Positions 9,168 through 17,988 of a stretch of 64,000 nt of DNA are shown here, in pieces; the stretch's first letter is position 1, and each line of letters opens with the position of its first letter. The notes under the pieces were generated by a model. The model searched no databases and was not told the origin of the DNA. It was given only the letters and a program-made list of their open reading frames with translations. Origin of the DNA: JAVBWI01 sp036677445 (lineage in GTDB: Bacteria; Bacillota; Clostridia; Christensenellales; CAG-138); NCBI GenBank assembly GCA_036677445.1, contig JAVBWI010000002.1:1-64000 (forward strand). The letters are read 5' to 3'. The position numbers and the translations under genes are program-made.

Positions 9168-11072
9168 TTAATTTTGCTTCTCGTCGATCTCCTTTTGCAG
9201 CTTCTGCACAAAGGCCTCCGGCGTCATGGTGCCGAGGTCGCCCTCGCGGCGGGAACGCACGGCCAACACGCCCTGTTCGACTTCCTTATCGCCGATGACG
9301 AGCATGTACGGTACCTTTTGCATCTGCGCTTCCCGGATCTTAAAGCCGACCTTCTCGTTGCGCAGGTCGCATTCCGCACGCATGCCCGCCTCGCGCAGCA
9401 TATCCCGCACCTGTGCCGCGCGGTCATTGGCGCGGTCGGTGATGGTAAGCACCTTCGCCTGCACGGGCGCGAGCCACGCGGGGAATGCGCCCGCGCAATG
9501 CTCGGTGAGGATGCCGATAAAGCGCTCGATGGAACCGAACACCACCGTATGGATCATCACGGGGCGGTGCTTTTCGTTATCCGCGCCCACATAGGTCAAA
9601 TCAAAGCGCTCCGGCATCTGGAAGTCCAGCTGTATCGTGCCGCACTGCCAGGTACGGCCGATGGCGTCCTCCAGATGGAAGTCGATCTTGGGGCCGTAGA
9701 ACGCGCCGTCGCCCTCATTCACCTTGTAGGGCAGGCCGCAGGCGTCCAGCGCAGCCCGGAGCGCGTCGGTCGCTTCTTCCCACTGTTCGTCGCTGCCCAT
9801 GCTGTTCTCGGGGCGGGTGGAAAGCTCCACATAATATTTGAAACCGAATGTGCCGTAGAAATACTGGAACTTTTCGATCACGCCCAAAAGCTCCGGTCGG
9901 ATCTGCTCGGGGGTCATGAATATGTGCGCGTCGTCCTGCGTGAAGCAGCGCACCCGCATCAACCCGTGCAGCGCGCCGGAAAGCTCATGCCGGTGGACCA
10001 GGCCGAGCTCCGCCAAACGCTCGGGGAGATCGCGGTAGGAGTAGATCTTCCGTTTGTAGGAGAGTATGGCGCCGGGGCAGTTCATGGGCTTTACGGCGTA
10101 ATCCATATCGTCGATCTTTGTGAAGTACATGTTGTTTTTGTAATGGTCCCAGTGACCCGAGCGGATCCAGAGATCACGGTTCAATATGATGGGCGTGCGC
10201 AGCTCCTTATAGCCGCGCTTCTGGTGCTGCTCGCGCCAGAAGTTTTCCAGCCCGTTGCGGATCACCATGCCGTTGGGGTAAAAGAACGGGAAGCCCGGGC
10301 CTTCGTCATGGATGTCGAACAGGTCCAGTTCGCGGCCCAGCTTGCGGTGGTCGCGCTTTTTGGCTTCCTCCATGCGGAAAAGGTATTCGTCCAGGTCCGC
10401 CTTCTTTTCAAACGCCGTGCCGTAAATGCGCTGGAGCATCTTGTTCTTTTCGCTGCCGCGCCAGTATGCGCCCGCAAGGCTCATCAGTTTCATATTTTTG
10501 ACCTTGCCGGTGCTTTGCATATGGGGGCCAGCGCACAGGTCGACGAAATCGCCCTGCTTGTAGAAGCTGATGATAGCGTCCTCGGGTAAGTCCTGTATCA
10601 GCTCAACCTTATACGGCTCGCCCTTTTCCTGCATGTAGCGTATGGCTTCCTCACGGGGCAGCTCAAAGCGTTCCAGGGAGAGGTCTTCCCTGGAGATGCG
10701 CTCCATCTCTTCTTCGATCTTCGTTAGATCGTCCGCGGAAAACGGTTCGGGCTTGTCGAAGTCGTAATAGAAGCCGGTATCGATGGCCGGGCCGATGGCG
10801 AGCGTTACGTCCGGGAACAGGCGCTTGACGGCCTGCGCGAGTATGTGCGAGGCGGTATGCCGGTAGCCCCAGCGTCCGCCCTCTTCCTTCCAATCCAGGA
10901 ACCTGACCGTATGGTCGCCGCTGATGGGACGGAAAGCGTCCGCAAGCTTGCCGTCCAGCTCGCAGACCAGCGTGGCTTTGGCAAGCCGGGGGCTGATCTC
11001 CGCCGCGATTTCCAGCGCCGTCATGCCGTCGGCGTATTCGCGCGCGCTTCCATCGGGAAAAGTGATCTTCAT
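9168..11072 (-). CDS. thrS: Threonyl-tRNA synthetase
   Basis: Charges tRNA(Thr) in the cytoplasm. Domains in order: TGS (1-62, MKITFPDGSAREY), the editing domain with HTASHILAQAVKRLF and VDLCAGPH, the class II catalytic core with MNCPGAILSYK (zinc Cys), FTQDDAHIF and the conserved late His in VMIHTVVFGSIERF, then the anticodon-binding domain to the end. Start at 11072 is preferred over the ATG two codons earlier: AGGAGG abuts that earlier ATG but lies six bases before ATG-AAG, giving 634 residues. The gene sits behind a T-box leader, so it is induced by uncharged tRNA(Thr). ytxC is the next gene upstream on the same strand. Confidence 0.97.
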   Translation of the reverse strand: MKITFPDGSAREYADGMTALEIAAEISPRLAKATLVCELDGKLADAFRPISGDHTVRFLDWKEEGGRWGYRHTASHILAQAVKRLFPDVTLAIGPAIDTGFYYDFDKPEPFSADDLTKIEEEMERISREDLSLERFELPREEAIRYMQEKGEPYKVELIQDLPEDAIISFYKQGDFVDLCAGPHMQSTGKVKNMKLMSLAGAYWRGSEKNKMLQRIYGTAFEKKADLDEYLFRMEEAKKRDHRKLGRELDLFDIHDEGPGFPFFYPNGMVIRNGLENFWREQHQKRGYKELRTPIILNRDLWIRSGHWDHYKNNMYFTKIDDMDYAVKPMNCPGAILSYKRKIYSYRDLPERLAELGLVHRHELSGALHGLMRVRCFTQDDAHIFMTPEQIRPELLGVIEKFQYFYGTFGFKYYVELSTRPENSMGSDEQWEEATDALRAALDACGLPYKVNEGDGAFYGPKIDFHLEDAIGRTWQCGTIQLDFQMPERFDLTYVGADNEKHRPVMIHTVVFGSIERFIGILTEHCAGAFPAWLAPVQAKVLTITDRANDRAAQVRDMLREAGMRAECDLRNEKVGFKIREAQMQKVPYMLVIGDKEVEQGVLAVRSRREGDLGTMTPEAFVQKLQKEIDEKQN

Positions 11073-11104
11073 AAACATCCTCCTGTACTCTCGCTGTATT
11101 TACT

Positions 11105-11326
11105 GGAATAAAAAAGCCCCTTGCATGCTTGCAAGGGACGGGTATACTTCCCGCGGTTCCACCCTACTTGTTGAAAACCACTCAAATGGCCGATACCGGG
11201 GCCGCCCGCCATGATCGTCTGGTTGGTATTCCCGTCCAAAGAGCCGGGGGGCGCTTACAGCCGCGGCGCTTCCTCTCTTGACTGCTCCTGCATGTGGCCG
11301 GTACTCGTCCAAAGTCATTTCATGTA
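11105..11326 (-). ncRNA. Threonine T-box riboswitch (thrS leader)
   Basis: On the minus strand the leader contains the hallmark T-box sequence AGGGTGGAACCGCGGG (11165-11150) and a terminator GCAAGCATGCAAGGGGC with a following T run (about 11135-11105). Stem I landmarks are visible: GACGAGTA and AGAGAG. The specifier reads ACC (11227-11225) in the context GGAATACCAA, a threonine codon, which fits the downstream thrS. Uncharged tRNA(Thr) should favour the antiterminator and allow transcription of thrS. Confidence 0.93.
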
Positions 11327-11332
11327 CCAGTT

Positions 11333-11361
11333 ATTATATACCCGCGCAACGCGCAAGTCAA
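11333..11361 (-). promoter_or_regulatory. Promoter of the thrS T-box transcript
   Basis: On the minus strand TTGACT (11361-11356) and TATAAT (11338-11333) are separated by exactly 17 bp, placing the start near 11326, just before stem I of the T-box. Confidence 0.85.
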
Positions 11362-11472
11362 CAAGCCCCGGCACCCTTTTCTGCGCCTTTTCTGTGTCCT
11401 TTTCAGCCTTTATAGAGAAACCCGGGTCATAGTCGCAACGAAGACCCGGGCGTTACAACACGTCGAAGCTGC

Positions 11473-12204
11473 TCAGCGTACAAAGCGCACCCGCCCGGCA
11501 AATACCCGCGCGAGCATTTCCGTAAGCGGCGAGCTGTGCTCGTCGGAAAGGTCGTAGACCGTCAGCCGCTCGGGCGCAAGCTCGACCAGCACGCTTACCA
11601 GCCTGTCGGGGTCGCCGGCTTCGTAGTCGATGCGCGCGTCGCTCTCATCCGTGAGCGTACAGGAACCATCCGGGTGCAGCAGCAGCGAAATCTCGCGTAC
11701 GCGCGCGGGCTTTACCTGCACGAATGCGCGCAGCACGCCCATCAGCTCCAGATACTCTTTTTCCAGCAGCAGTTCTTCCGTAGCGCTCTGTACGCAAAGC
11801 CGCCACGCACCCATGGTCTCAGGCATGCGGAAGCGCATATAGCCGGAAAGATGCAGCACTTCCTCCTCTTCCAAATAGGCCTTGAGCGCGCGGCGTACTG
11901 CGCCCGGGCGCTCTACCTTTCGTGCACAGCGGATGGATTCGGCAAGCACCGCCTGCTTTTCCACCAGCGAGAACGGAAGGCGGTCCGTGATTTTCGCCAA
12001 CTCAAACTGGCACAGATCCCTGCATAAAAGCAGGGCCAGCGCTACACAAAGCGCGTCCAATCCACCCGGCTCCGCAAGCTCTGCGATGACGCCCTCTTCA
12101 CAGGGCGTGAGCGTAAAGACATGCGCTGTTTGCATCAGTCGGCGCTCCAGAAGCCGTGGGATGTCTCCTTCGTATTCTCCGATATCGATTCGGCGCTTAA
12201 GCAC
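11473..12204 (-). CDS. ytxC: Putative sporulation protein, YtxC-like
   Basis: 243 residues without signal peptide or membrane segment. The composition and segments such as FELAKITDRLPFSL, LSGYMRFRMPE and LMGVLRAFVQVKP match what I know of the YtxC family, a sporulation-associated protein of unknown biochemical role. In Bacillus subtilis ytxC also lies next to thrS, and this order is kept here, which strengthens the call. GTG 12204 is the likely start with AAGGAG nine bases upstream. The stop is about 110 bases before the thrS promoter. Function is inferred from family and synteny only. Confidence 0.75.
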   Translation of the reverse strand: MLKRRIDIGEYEGDIPRLLERRLMQTAHVFTLTPCEEGVIAELAEPGGLDALCVALALLLCRDLCQFELAKITDRLPFSLVEKQAVLAESIRCARKVERPGAVRRALKAYLEEEEVLHLSGYMRFRMPETMGAWRLCVQSATEELLLEKEYLELMGVLRAFVQVKPARVREISLLLHPDGSCTLTDESDARIDYEAGDPDRLVSVLVELAPERLTVYDLSDEHSSPLTEMLARVFAGRVRFVR

Positions 12205-12506
12205 ACGTTCACTCTCCTTGGGGCGGCCATGCCCTGCCGGCCTAAGTCGGCATATCTCATACTATGCGAAAAAAGAGAAAAAAGATTCCCCTTCACCCGA
12301 ATGGCAAATTCGGATTTCCGGCAAGACACGATGCGTTAAGCCGTACGCAACGGACGACTCCTGCGGCTTTTTTAGTATGGCTTTATAAGGTGTGCGCAAG
12401 CTTGGGAAATACTTGTTGGACTGCCATAAGAAAAAAAGACAAAATGCAGGGGCCGTTTCATGCAAACAGCCCCCAATGTGGTTTCATTCTTTGCTCAAAA
12501 AAAGCA
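12205..12506. other. Gene-free stretch between ytxC and the cyclophilin gene
   Basis: About 300 bp with no credible ORF. It holds the cyclophilin terminator (12425-12475), a CCGAAT-GGCAA-ATTCGG hairpin (12297-12313) related to hairpins at 40838 and 63280, and A-rich runs (12269-12285). Any ytxC promoter must be here on the minus strand, but I could not pick one with confidence. Confidence 0.6.
12425..12475 (-). terminator. Terminator of the cyclophilin gene
   Basis: On the minus strand GGGGGCTGTTTGCATGAAACGGCCCC forms a stem (GGGGC..GTTT with AAAC..GCCCC, one mismatch), followed after ten bases by TTTTTTT (about 12437-12431). Confidence 0.65.
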
Positions 12507-13010
12507 CTACATCTTTTCAGGCTCCGTGATCTCGCCTTCATCCACGATCTCGATATGCCTGATGCGCATATCCGCCTTGGGACGGTCGCGCATATCCGTG
12601 GGAGTGGCGGCAATTTCGTCCACTGCCTCCATTCCGGAGGTAACGCGCCCGAACGCGGCGTACTGCCCGTCCAGGTGCGGGGAATCCTGGTGCATGATGA
12701 AGAACTGCGAGCCTGCGGAGTTGGGGTTTGCGGCGCGCGCCATGGAGATGGTGCCGCGCAGGTGCCTGAGCGGGTTTTTGCAGCCGTTTCCGGAGAATTC
12801 TCCCTTAATGCAGTACCCGGGGCCGCCCATGCCGGTTCCGTCCGGGCAGCCGCCCTGAATCATGAAACCGGGTATGACGCGGTGGAATATCAGCCCGTCA
12901 TAATACCCCTGCTTTGCCAAATACAAAAAGTTTTTCACTGTGTTGGGCGCAGCTTCGCGATCCAGCTCAATCTGCATCCTGCCGCCGTTTTCCATGGAGA
13001 TGATGACCAT
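12507..13010 (-). CDS. Peptidyl-prolyl cis-trans isomerase, cyclophilin type
   Basis: Accelerates prolyl isomerisation during protein folding. The 167-residue protein is a single cyclophilin domain without signal peptide, so it is cytoplasmic. Motifs: FHRVIPGFMIQGG with the catalytic Arg, RGTISMARAANPNSAGSQFFI and LDGQYAAFGRV. ATG 13010 is chosen because AGGAGG precedes it by six bases and the conserved fold starts there; a longer frame to 13046 has no ribosome site. It ends 21 bases before the thioesterase stop on the same strand and may be the last gene of that transcript. Confidence 0.93.
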   Translation of the reverse strand: MVIISMENGGRMQIELDREAAPNTVKNFLYLAKQGYYDGLIFHRVIPGFMIQGGCPDGTGMGGPGYCIKGEFSGNGCKNPLRHLRGTISMARAANPNSAGSQFFIMHQDSPHLDGQYAAFGRVTSGMEAVDEIAATPTDMRDRPKADMRIRHIEIVDEGEITEPEKM

Positions 13011-13030
13011 ATGTATCCTCCTGTATGATA

Positions 13031-13771
13031 TTAAGCAGGACCCCATTCGCCCTGCGCTTCGAACACAACATGCTTGTCCGCAAGATCTGCGCCCTGCACT
13101 TCAAAAAGATCGCCGTTTCGGTACAGGCTTATCTCCACCTGCTCGCCCGGGCGCGCTTCGGAAGAATACCCCACGCACAGCGAGCGGATGCGCTTTTTGC
13201 GGTGCTGCTCCAGCGGGAAAAGATCCAGTATCCAGCTTACATAGCTGGCGTTGTTCATATGCCCATTTTCATCTATATCGCTGTACAGCGGCGCACGGCA
13301 GGTGATCTGTGGCGTACCTGCTTTGTTCAGCCGTAGCTTGCCCGGCTCAGGCAGAGGAGATACAAGCTGCGCCGGCTGCGGGAACGCAAGGCCCGCCTTG
13401 CCCGGCGGCAGAATGCGGCGAGAGGAAACATCCACGAGTATCCATGAGGTCGCAATCGCCGCAAGCGGCGCGCCCAGCTCGTCCGTAACCGTAACGTAAC
13501 GGGGGAAGGTGGTGCGCCCGGGCAGATCGTACCATGTCTTTGCATAAATGGTATCATGCAGCTTCGGGTAACGGGTAACGACCAGATGCGCGCGTGCGAT
13601 CATCCAGACCATGTTGCTCGAAGCTATCAGATCCTCCCGTGAAAGGCCGATGGCCGCGGAGTGCGCGCCCGCGATCTCCTGCATCAGGCGAAATGCGGCA
13701 TCCGGCCGCCACAGGCCGAAAGCGTCCGCCTCGTGGGTGAGCAATGTTTGTTTCTGTTCAAGCAAGTTCAT
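13031..13771 (-). CDS. Acyl-ACP thioesterase
   Basis: Releases free fatty acids from acyl carrier protein. The 246-residue length and two hot-dog halves match the bacterial FatA/TesA-like acyl-ACP thioesterase family. The first half starts with QTLLTHEADAFGLWRPDAAFRLMQE. The second carries the catalytic-loop pattern YSDIDENGHMNNASYVSWILD. The start codon overlaps the stop of the upstream DUF368 gene by four bases (ATGA), so translation is coupled and the two products may act in the same lipid or envelope process. Chain-length preference cannot be judged. Confidence 0.9.
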   Translation of the reverse strand: MNLLEQKQTLLTHEADAFGLWRPDAAFRLMQEIAGAHSAAIGLSREDLIASSNMVWMIARAHLVVTRYPKLHDTIYAKTWYDLPGRTTFPRYVTVTDELGAPLAAIATSWILVDVSSRRILPPGKAGLAFPQPAQLVSPLPEPGKLRLNKAGTPQITCRAPLYSDIDENGHMNNASYVSWILDLFPLEQHRKKRIRSLCVGYSSEARPGEQVEISLYRNGDLFEVQGADLADKHVVFEAQGEWGPA

Positions 13772-14628
13772 TCAACCGCTCCTCTTCCCAGCAGCGTTGC
13801 AAGCAAAAAACCCGCCGCAGCCACGATTACGCCGAGAATCCACCCGCCCGCACTGACGCCGGCCAAATTCTGGTGGTACAGCACCGCGAACGGCGACGCC
13901 AGCACCAGCCCCATGATCGCATAATACGTCGAATACGGGAAACGGCGCAGCAGCGCGCGTATGACACGCGCCATACAGATCATGCCCAGCACCACGCCCA
14001 GCGTAAAGGGCGTCAGTATGACGGCCCTATCCAACATGACCGCAACATCCAGGCGCAGCAATGCCGCCGTAAATCCGTTCACATATTGCAGCATGGGCTC
14101 GTAGTACCCAAGCAGTATCAGCAGCATGGACCCGCTTACGCCGGGCACCACCATCGTGGCGGCCGCGACAAAGCCAAGGCCGAGCGAGAGCAGCGCGTAG
14201 AGCGCCGTCGATTGCAGGGCGCCCACCTCGCCTGCGTGACGGCTTGCGATGGGCAAAAGCACCATCAGCGCCGCCGTACCCAACAGCAGCAACGCATGCG
14301 TGCCGCCGAATCGCCGCCCTTGCACCTGACGCAGCAGCATGGGCAGCGCGCCCAGTATCATCCCGACGAACGCGCACGCCGTCTGCAAAGGGAAAGTGGC
14401 AAACATCATTTCAATAAAATAAGAAAACACCGCCACACCCGCCAGAACGCCCAACGCATAGGGCAGCAGAACGCGGCCCTGCCGAATTGTACCTTTGCGA
14501 GCCGTTACAAAGTCGATAATGCTGTCGTAAATACCCATGGATATTGCCATGGATCCCCCGCTTACACCGGGGATCACCACGGAAATACCGATCAGGGCGC
14601 CCTTGAACAGCTTGACAACAAAGCGCAT
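13768..14628 (-). CDS. DUF368 membrane protein, likely undecaprenyl-phosphate translocase (PopT type)
   Basis: 286 residues, about eight membrane segments. The diagnostic feature is an internal duplication of VVIPGVSGGSM (near 17-27) and VVPGVSGSM (near 160-168), typical of DUF368. Members of this family (PopT) are known to move undecaprenyl phosphate back across the cytoplasmic membrane to recycle the lipid carrier for cell-wall synthesis. Whether this copy does so is inferred from family. It overlaps the thioesterase gene by four bases. No regulator is visible; the gap to the MATE gene is 105 bases. Confidence 0.88.
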   Translation of the reverse strand: MRFVVKLFKGALIGISVVIPGVSGGSMAISMGIYDSIIDFVTARKGTIRQGRVLLPYALGVLAGVAVFSYFIEMMFATFPLQTACAFVGMILGALPMLLRQVQGRRFGGTHALLLLGTAALMVLLPIASRHAGEVGALQSTALYALLSLGLGFVAAATMVVPGVSGSMLLILLGYYEPMLQYVNGFTAALLRLDVAVMLDRAVILTPFTLGVVLGMICMARVIRALLRRFPYSTYYAIMGLVLASPFAVLYHQNLAGVSAGGWILGVIVAAAGFLLATLLGRGAVE

Positions 14629-14733
14629 AAGACTAGCTCCTCATCCGTCATACAGTACCATCTTAAACACAGACGCGCGGCATGTATATACGGTTGCCAA
14701 AAAATTTACATATCGGTCATCCATTTTCATCGC

Positions 14734-16101
14734 TTATAATGTACCGCCTTGCACATGTGGATGATCGGGCCGCTTTCGCCATTTGCCGCTTTTTAGATAC
14801 TGCGCATAAGTGAAATTCGAGTAAAGCGGCGCGCTCAGCCACGCGAACGCTACTCCAGTAAAACCAACCCCCAGCGCTTTGGAAAGCAACAGCGCGACAG
14901 GTATGCGTACAAGGTATTGCGCCTGCAGGCCGTTTGTGAGCGTAAACATGGCGTTGCCGGAGCCTTTGACAAAACCGATCGTAGGATGCACCAGCGCATA
15001 AAGTATGTACATGAAGCAGGTGATCCGCAAATAGTGCGAGGCCGCGTCCACCACCGCCGGGTCGCTGTTGAACAGCCGTGCAAATACGGGCGCAAACAGC
15101 AATATCAGCGCCGTCAGCGGAAGATTGATAAATACCGCCATGCGCCGCGCGGCACGGATACTCGTAAGCGCGCGCTCCTCGTGCCCGGCACCCAGGTTCT
15201 GCGAGGTGAACGACGCCACGGAATCGTTGAGCGCGTTGCTGGGCAGTATGGCGAAGCTGTCCAGCTTGACGCCTATGCCATAAGCGGCGCTCGTCACCAG
15301 GCCGAATGTATTGACGATGCCGTTGAGCGCCAGATGCGAAATGTTGAGCGACGCCTGCTGCAGCGCCGAAGGCAGGCCGATACGGACGAGCTCCTTGAGG
15401 CACGGCGTGTTCCATCGCCACATATTTGGCGCAAAGGAAACAATGTGCTTTTTGTAACGGAAATACGCGACGCCCATGATAAAGGAAAGCGCCTGCGAAA
15501 CGACTGTCGCAAGCGCCGCACCCTCTACGCCCATCTTGAAGTCGCGTATAAATACGACGTCCAATATGGCGTTCGTGATGGTGGCGACGGCGACGAAGAG
15601 CAACGAGGAGCGCGAATCGCCAAAGCCGCGCTGAAACGCGCAAATCAGGTTGTACCCAAGCGTAAACAGCATTCCGCAAAACACAATGCGCAAATAGGAA
15701 ATTGCCATGCTGTAGGCTTCCGCCGGTGTGGCGATCAGCGTCAATATACCCGGCGTGAACAGCAGGCCGACGGCCGTGATGCAAATTGCGCACACCGCAT
15801 AAAGAGAAATCGCGGTGCCCGCCGTATCCCTGACGGCTTTTTCATCGCCCTGCCCCAGGTGGGTGCCGATCGCTACGCTTACGCCTGCGCTCATGCCTGC
15901 GATGGTCATGAACAGCACGTTCATCACAGGGCCGCTTACGCCTACGGCAACAAGCCCGGCCGTGCCCAGATACTGCCCGGCAAAATACATATCCACCGCG
16001 TTGTACAGCGCCTGAAACAGGTTTGAAAGCAAAAGGGGCAATGAAAAGCGAAAAATATGGCCCTCTACGCCGCCCTGCGTCAGGTCGTTCTGCAATGCCA
16101 T
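14734..16101 (-). CDS. MATE family efflux transporter (second copy)
   Basis: 455 residues with 12 predicted membrane segments. The N-terminus reads LTQGGVEGHIFRFSLPLLLSNLFQALYNAVDMYFAG, the usual MATE opening, and GLVAVGVSGPV follows. It is not a recent duplicate of the gene at 4983 because the two differ throughout. It could be read together with the DUF368-thioesterase pair downstream. Substrate unknown. ATG 16101 is preceded by GGGAGG. Confidence 0.92.
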   Translation of the reverse strand: MALQNDLTQGGVEGHIFRFSLPLLLSNLFQALYNAVDMYFAGQYLGTAGLVAVGVSGPVMNVLFMTIAGMSAGVSVAIGTHLGQGDEKAVRDTAGTAISLYAVCAICITAVGLLFTPGILTLIATPAEAYSMAISYLRIVFCGMLFTLGYNLICAFQRGFGDSRSSLLFVAVATITNAILDVVFIRDFKMGVEGAALATVVSQALSFIMGVAYFRYKKHIVSFAPNMWRWNTPCLKELVRIGLPSALQQASLNISHLALNGIVNTFGLVTSAAYGIGVKLDSFAILPSNALNDSVASFTSQNLGAGHEERALTSIRAARRMAVFINLPLTALILLFAPVFARLFNSDPAVVDAASHYLRITCFMYILYALVHPTIGFVKGSGNAMFTLTNGLQAQYLVRIPVALLLSKALGVGFTGVAFAWLSAPLYSNFTYAQYLKSGKWRKRPDHPHVQGGTL

Positions 16102-16267
16102 GGCGTATCCTCCCGTGTATGCGTATCAAGGTAAGCACTGATGATCATGTGTAAACTGATTGTACCCCTCGCGGCGGGGGGTGTCAATCTGTCGCAGGGC
16201 GGCGCGCGTTTTCTCCGAATGACACGATTTGTACATGATTATCCATATTGGCAACCCAATTTTTCAG

Positions 16268-16295
16268 TTGCCTGTTCAAAATTTTTGGGTATAAC
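16268..16295 (+). promoter_or_regulatory. Probable promoter of the HtrA gene
   Basis: TTGCCT (16268-16273) and TATAAC (16290-16295) with a 16-bp spacer, 36 bp before the start codon. A hairpin GGCAAC/GTTGCC (16250-16272) overlaps the -35 box. Confidence 0.5.
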
Positions 16296-16330
16296 AATAC
16301 TATAAAATCCAAAGCTTAAAGGAGGCTGGA

Positions 16331-17596
16331 ATGATGGATCAGCAATATTGGTACGAGGAGCAAAAACAGCAGCATTTCAGCGATGCAGATAAAAAACAGC
16401 GCGGCAGAGTTGTGTCGTTGACAACGTTGGTCGTCTGCATGCTGATTACGGCCCTGTTGGGCGGCGCGATGGGCGGTATCCTGATGCAGGGCGGCCGGAC
16501 GCAGTTACAGGGCGCACAAAACAGCCCCACACCGACAATAGAGGAATCGGCAGCGCCCGCCGCGGCGGCGGTCGGTCAGGTCCCTTCCAATAACCCGGTA
16601 ACGCAGACTGTCAGCGATGGGGAATATACCAAGGCTGAAATCGTTCAAATGGCGGCGCCTTCCATCGTCGGCATCGACGTTGAAGGGACCGCTACCGACT
16701 GGTACGGCCGCAGCGCCATTACCCAAGGCAGCGGCAGCGGCATCATCGTATCGGCGGACGGCCATATCATCACCAACAACCATGTTGTGGAGGGCGCGAA
16801 AAACATCAAGGTGTACCTCCTGGACGATACGGAGTACGATGCCGTGCTGGTGGGCACCGATGAAAAATCCGACCTTGCCGTCATCAAGATCGAGGCCGCC
16901 GGCCTGACCCCAGTGGTCATGGGCGACTCCGATGCGCTGGTGGTAGGTGAGGATGTCGTCGCCATCGGCAACCCGCTCGGCGAACTGCGCGGCACCGCCA
17001 CAAGCGGTATGGTCAGCGCTCTTTCGCGCACCATCACCATCGATGACCGGGCGATGACACTGCTGCAGACGGATGCGGCCATCAATCCCGGCAATTCCGG
17101 CGGCGGCTTGTTCAATGCCCGGGGCGAGCTGGTCGGCATCATCAACGCCAAAGTGGCTTCCTCTTCCACGGAGGGTCTGGGCTTCGCGATACCCGTCAAC
17201 AACGCCAAGCAGGTGATCTCCGACCTGATGGATCTGGGGTACGTCAGCGGACGCGCATATCTGGGCGTTTACACGCAGAATGTGGCGGTACAGTCCGACG
17301 CCATGGACGGAAAGGATAACTACGGCATGGACGGGTTGTTCGACTTTGGCAGCATGCGGGAAGTAGAAACCCGCGTACAGGTCGTACAGATTGTACTCGG
17401 CGGCGCCGCGGAAACCGCGGGCATACAGGACGGAGATCTGATCCTGCAGGTGGACGATACGGTGATTACGACCGGAACGCAACTTGCGCAGGCAATCAGT
17501 GAATATAATGCGGGAGATATGGCAACCATAAAAGTACAACGGGACGGGCAGGAGCTCGAAATCCCCGTGACGTTTAAGGAGTACATTCCCGAATAA
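16331..17596 (+). CDS. HtrA/DegP-like membrane-anchored serine protease with PDZ domain
   Basis: Quality-control protease acting outside the cytoplasmic membrane. Order: a short cytoplasmic tail, one transmembrane anchor (about 28-52), an Ala/Pro-rich linker, the trypsin-like domain (about 100-300) and one PDZ domain (about 310-415). The catalytic triad is visible: His151 in NNHVVEG, Asp181 in KSDLAVI and Ser256 in NPGNSGGGL. The 421-residue length matches Firmicute HtrA proteins. AGGAGG lies five bases before ATG 16331. It stands alone and is closed by a strong terminator. Stress control is likely by family, but no stress operator was recognised. Confidence 0.95.
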   Translation: MMDQQYWYEEQKQQHFSDADKKQRGRVVSLTTLVVCMLITALLGGAMGGILMQGGRTQLQGAQNSPTPTIEESAAPAAAAVGQVPSNNPVTQTVSDGEYTKAEIVQMAAPSIVGIDVEGTATDWYGRSAITQGSGSGIIVSADGHIITNNHVVEGAKNIKVYLLDDTEYDAVLVGTDEKSDLAVIKIEAAGLTPVVMGDSDALVVGEDVVAIGNPLGELRGTATSGMVSALSRTITIDDRAMTLLQTDAAINPGNSGGGLFNARGELVGIINAKVASSSTEGLGFAIPVNNAKQVISDLMDLGYVSGRAYLGVYTQNVAVQSDAMDGKDNYGMDGLFDFGSMREVETRVQVVQIVLGGAAETAGIQDGDLILQVDDTVITTGTQLAQAISEYNAGDMATIKVQRDGQELEIPVTFKEYIPE

Positions 17597-17647
17597 CGGT
17601 CATAACGCCATACAGGCGATGACATACCCCCAACCATCCTTAGAGAA

Positions 17648-17685
17648 GGCGGCGCCCGGCTCCCCCCGGGCGTCGCCGCGTTTTT
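17648..17685 (+). terminator. Terminator of the HtrA gene
   Basis: The 12-bp stem GGCGGCGCCCGG (17648-17659) / CCGGGCGTCGCC (17666-17677) is followed by TTTTT (17681-17685). Confidence 0.85.
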
Positions 17686-17690
17686 CGGTC

Positions 17691-17825
17691 AAAAAATGGA
17701 TTGCATCCACTTTTTCTAGGTACACCGCACAAGGTGCCGCTCGGTTTCCCGCTTACGCAGGAAGCCTGTCGCGTCAGCTTGTGCGCGAGGTGTCATTTTG
17801 CACCGCGCATGTCGTTGCAAAATGA
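17691..17825 (+). repeat. Multi-hairpin repeat element, copy D
   Basis: A gene-free element between the HtrA and zapA terminators. Hairpin 1: AAAAAATGGA (17691-17700) with TCCACTTTTT (17706-17715). Hairpin 2: CGCACAAG (17726-17733) with CTTGTGCG (17778-17785). Last hairpin: TCATTTTGCA (17793-17802) with TGCAAAATGA (17816-17825), enclosing the 13-nt loop CCGCGCATGTCGT. The same architecture and nearly the same loop occur at 62067-62198 and, inverted, at 45565-45743. The rest of this roughly 390-bp gap (17826-17941) shows nothing recognisable. Confidence 0.65.
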
Positions 17826-17941
17826 TGGATTGAAAGCCTTCAGCTATACAAACAAATTGAATTGTATTCTTTTTGAAAGCTTTTGCGTTCTGAACAGTTG
17901 CACGGCACTCCGCATGCAGGCTTGCTGTACCGGGACAACAT

Positions 17942-17974
17942 AAAAACCGTCGGCGAACGGGGGTTCGCCGACGG
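17942..17974 (-). terminator. Terminator of zapA
   Basis: A perfect 12-bp stem (17947-17958 with 17963-17974, arm CCGTCGGCGAAC) is followed on the minus strand by TTTTT. Confidence 0.85.
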
Positions 17975-17988
17975 TGAGGTACATTTGC

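Noticed and set aside
9174..10589. Long open frame (471 codons) on the plus strand inside thrS
   Set aside because: thrS is certain from its motifs; GC-rich codon use leaves the opposite strand open by chance.
16131..16142. GTAAGCACTGAT match to the MITE end as a second MITE
   Set aside because: Only a 12-base match; no partner repeat at the right distance and no target duplication.
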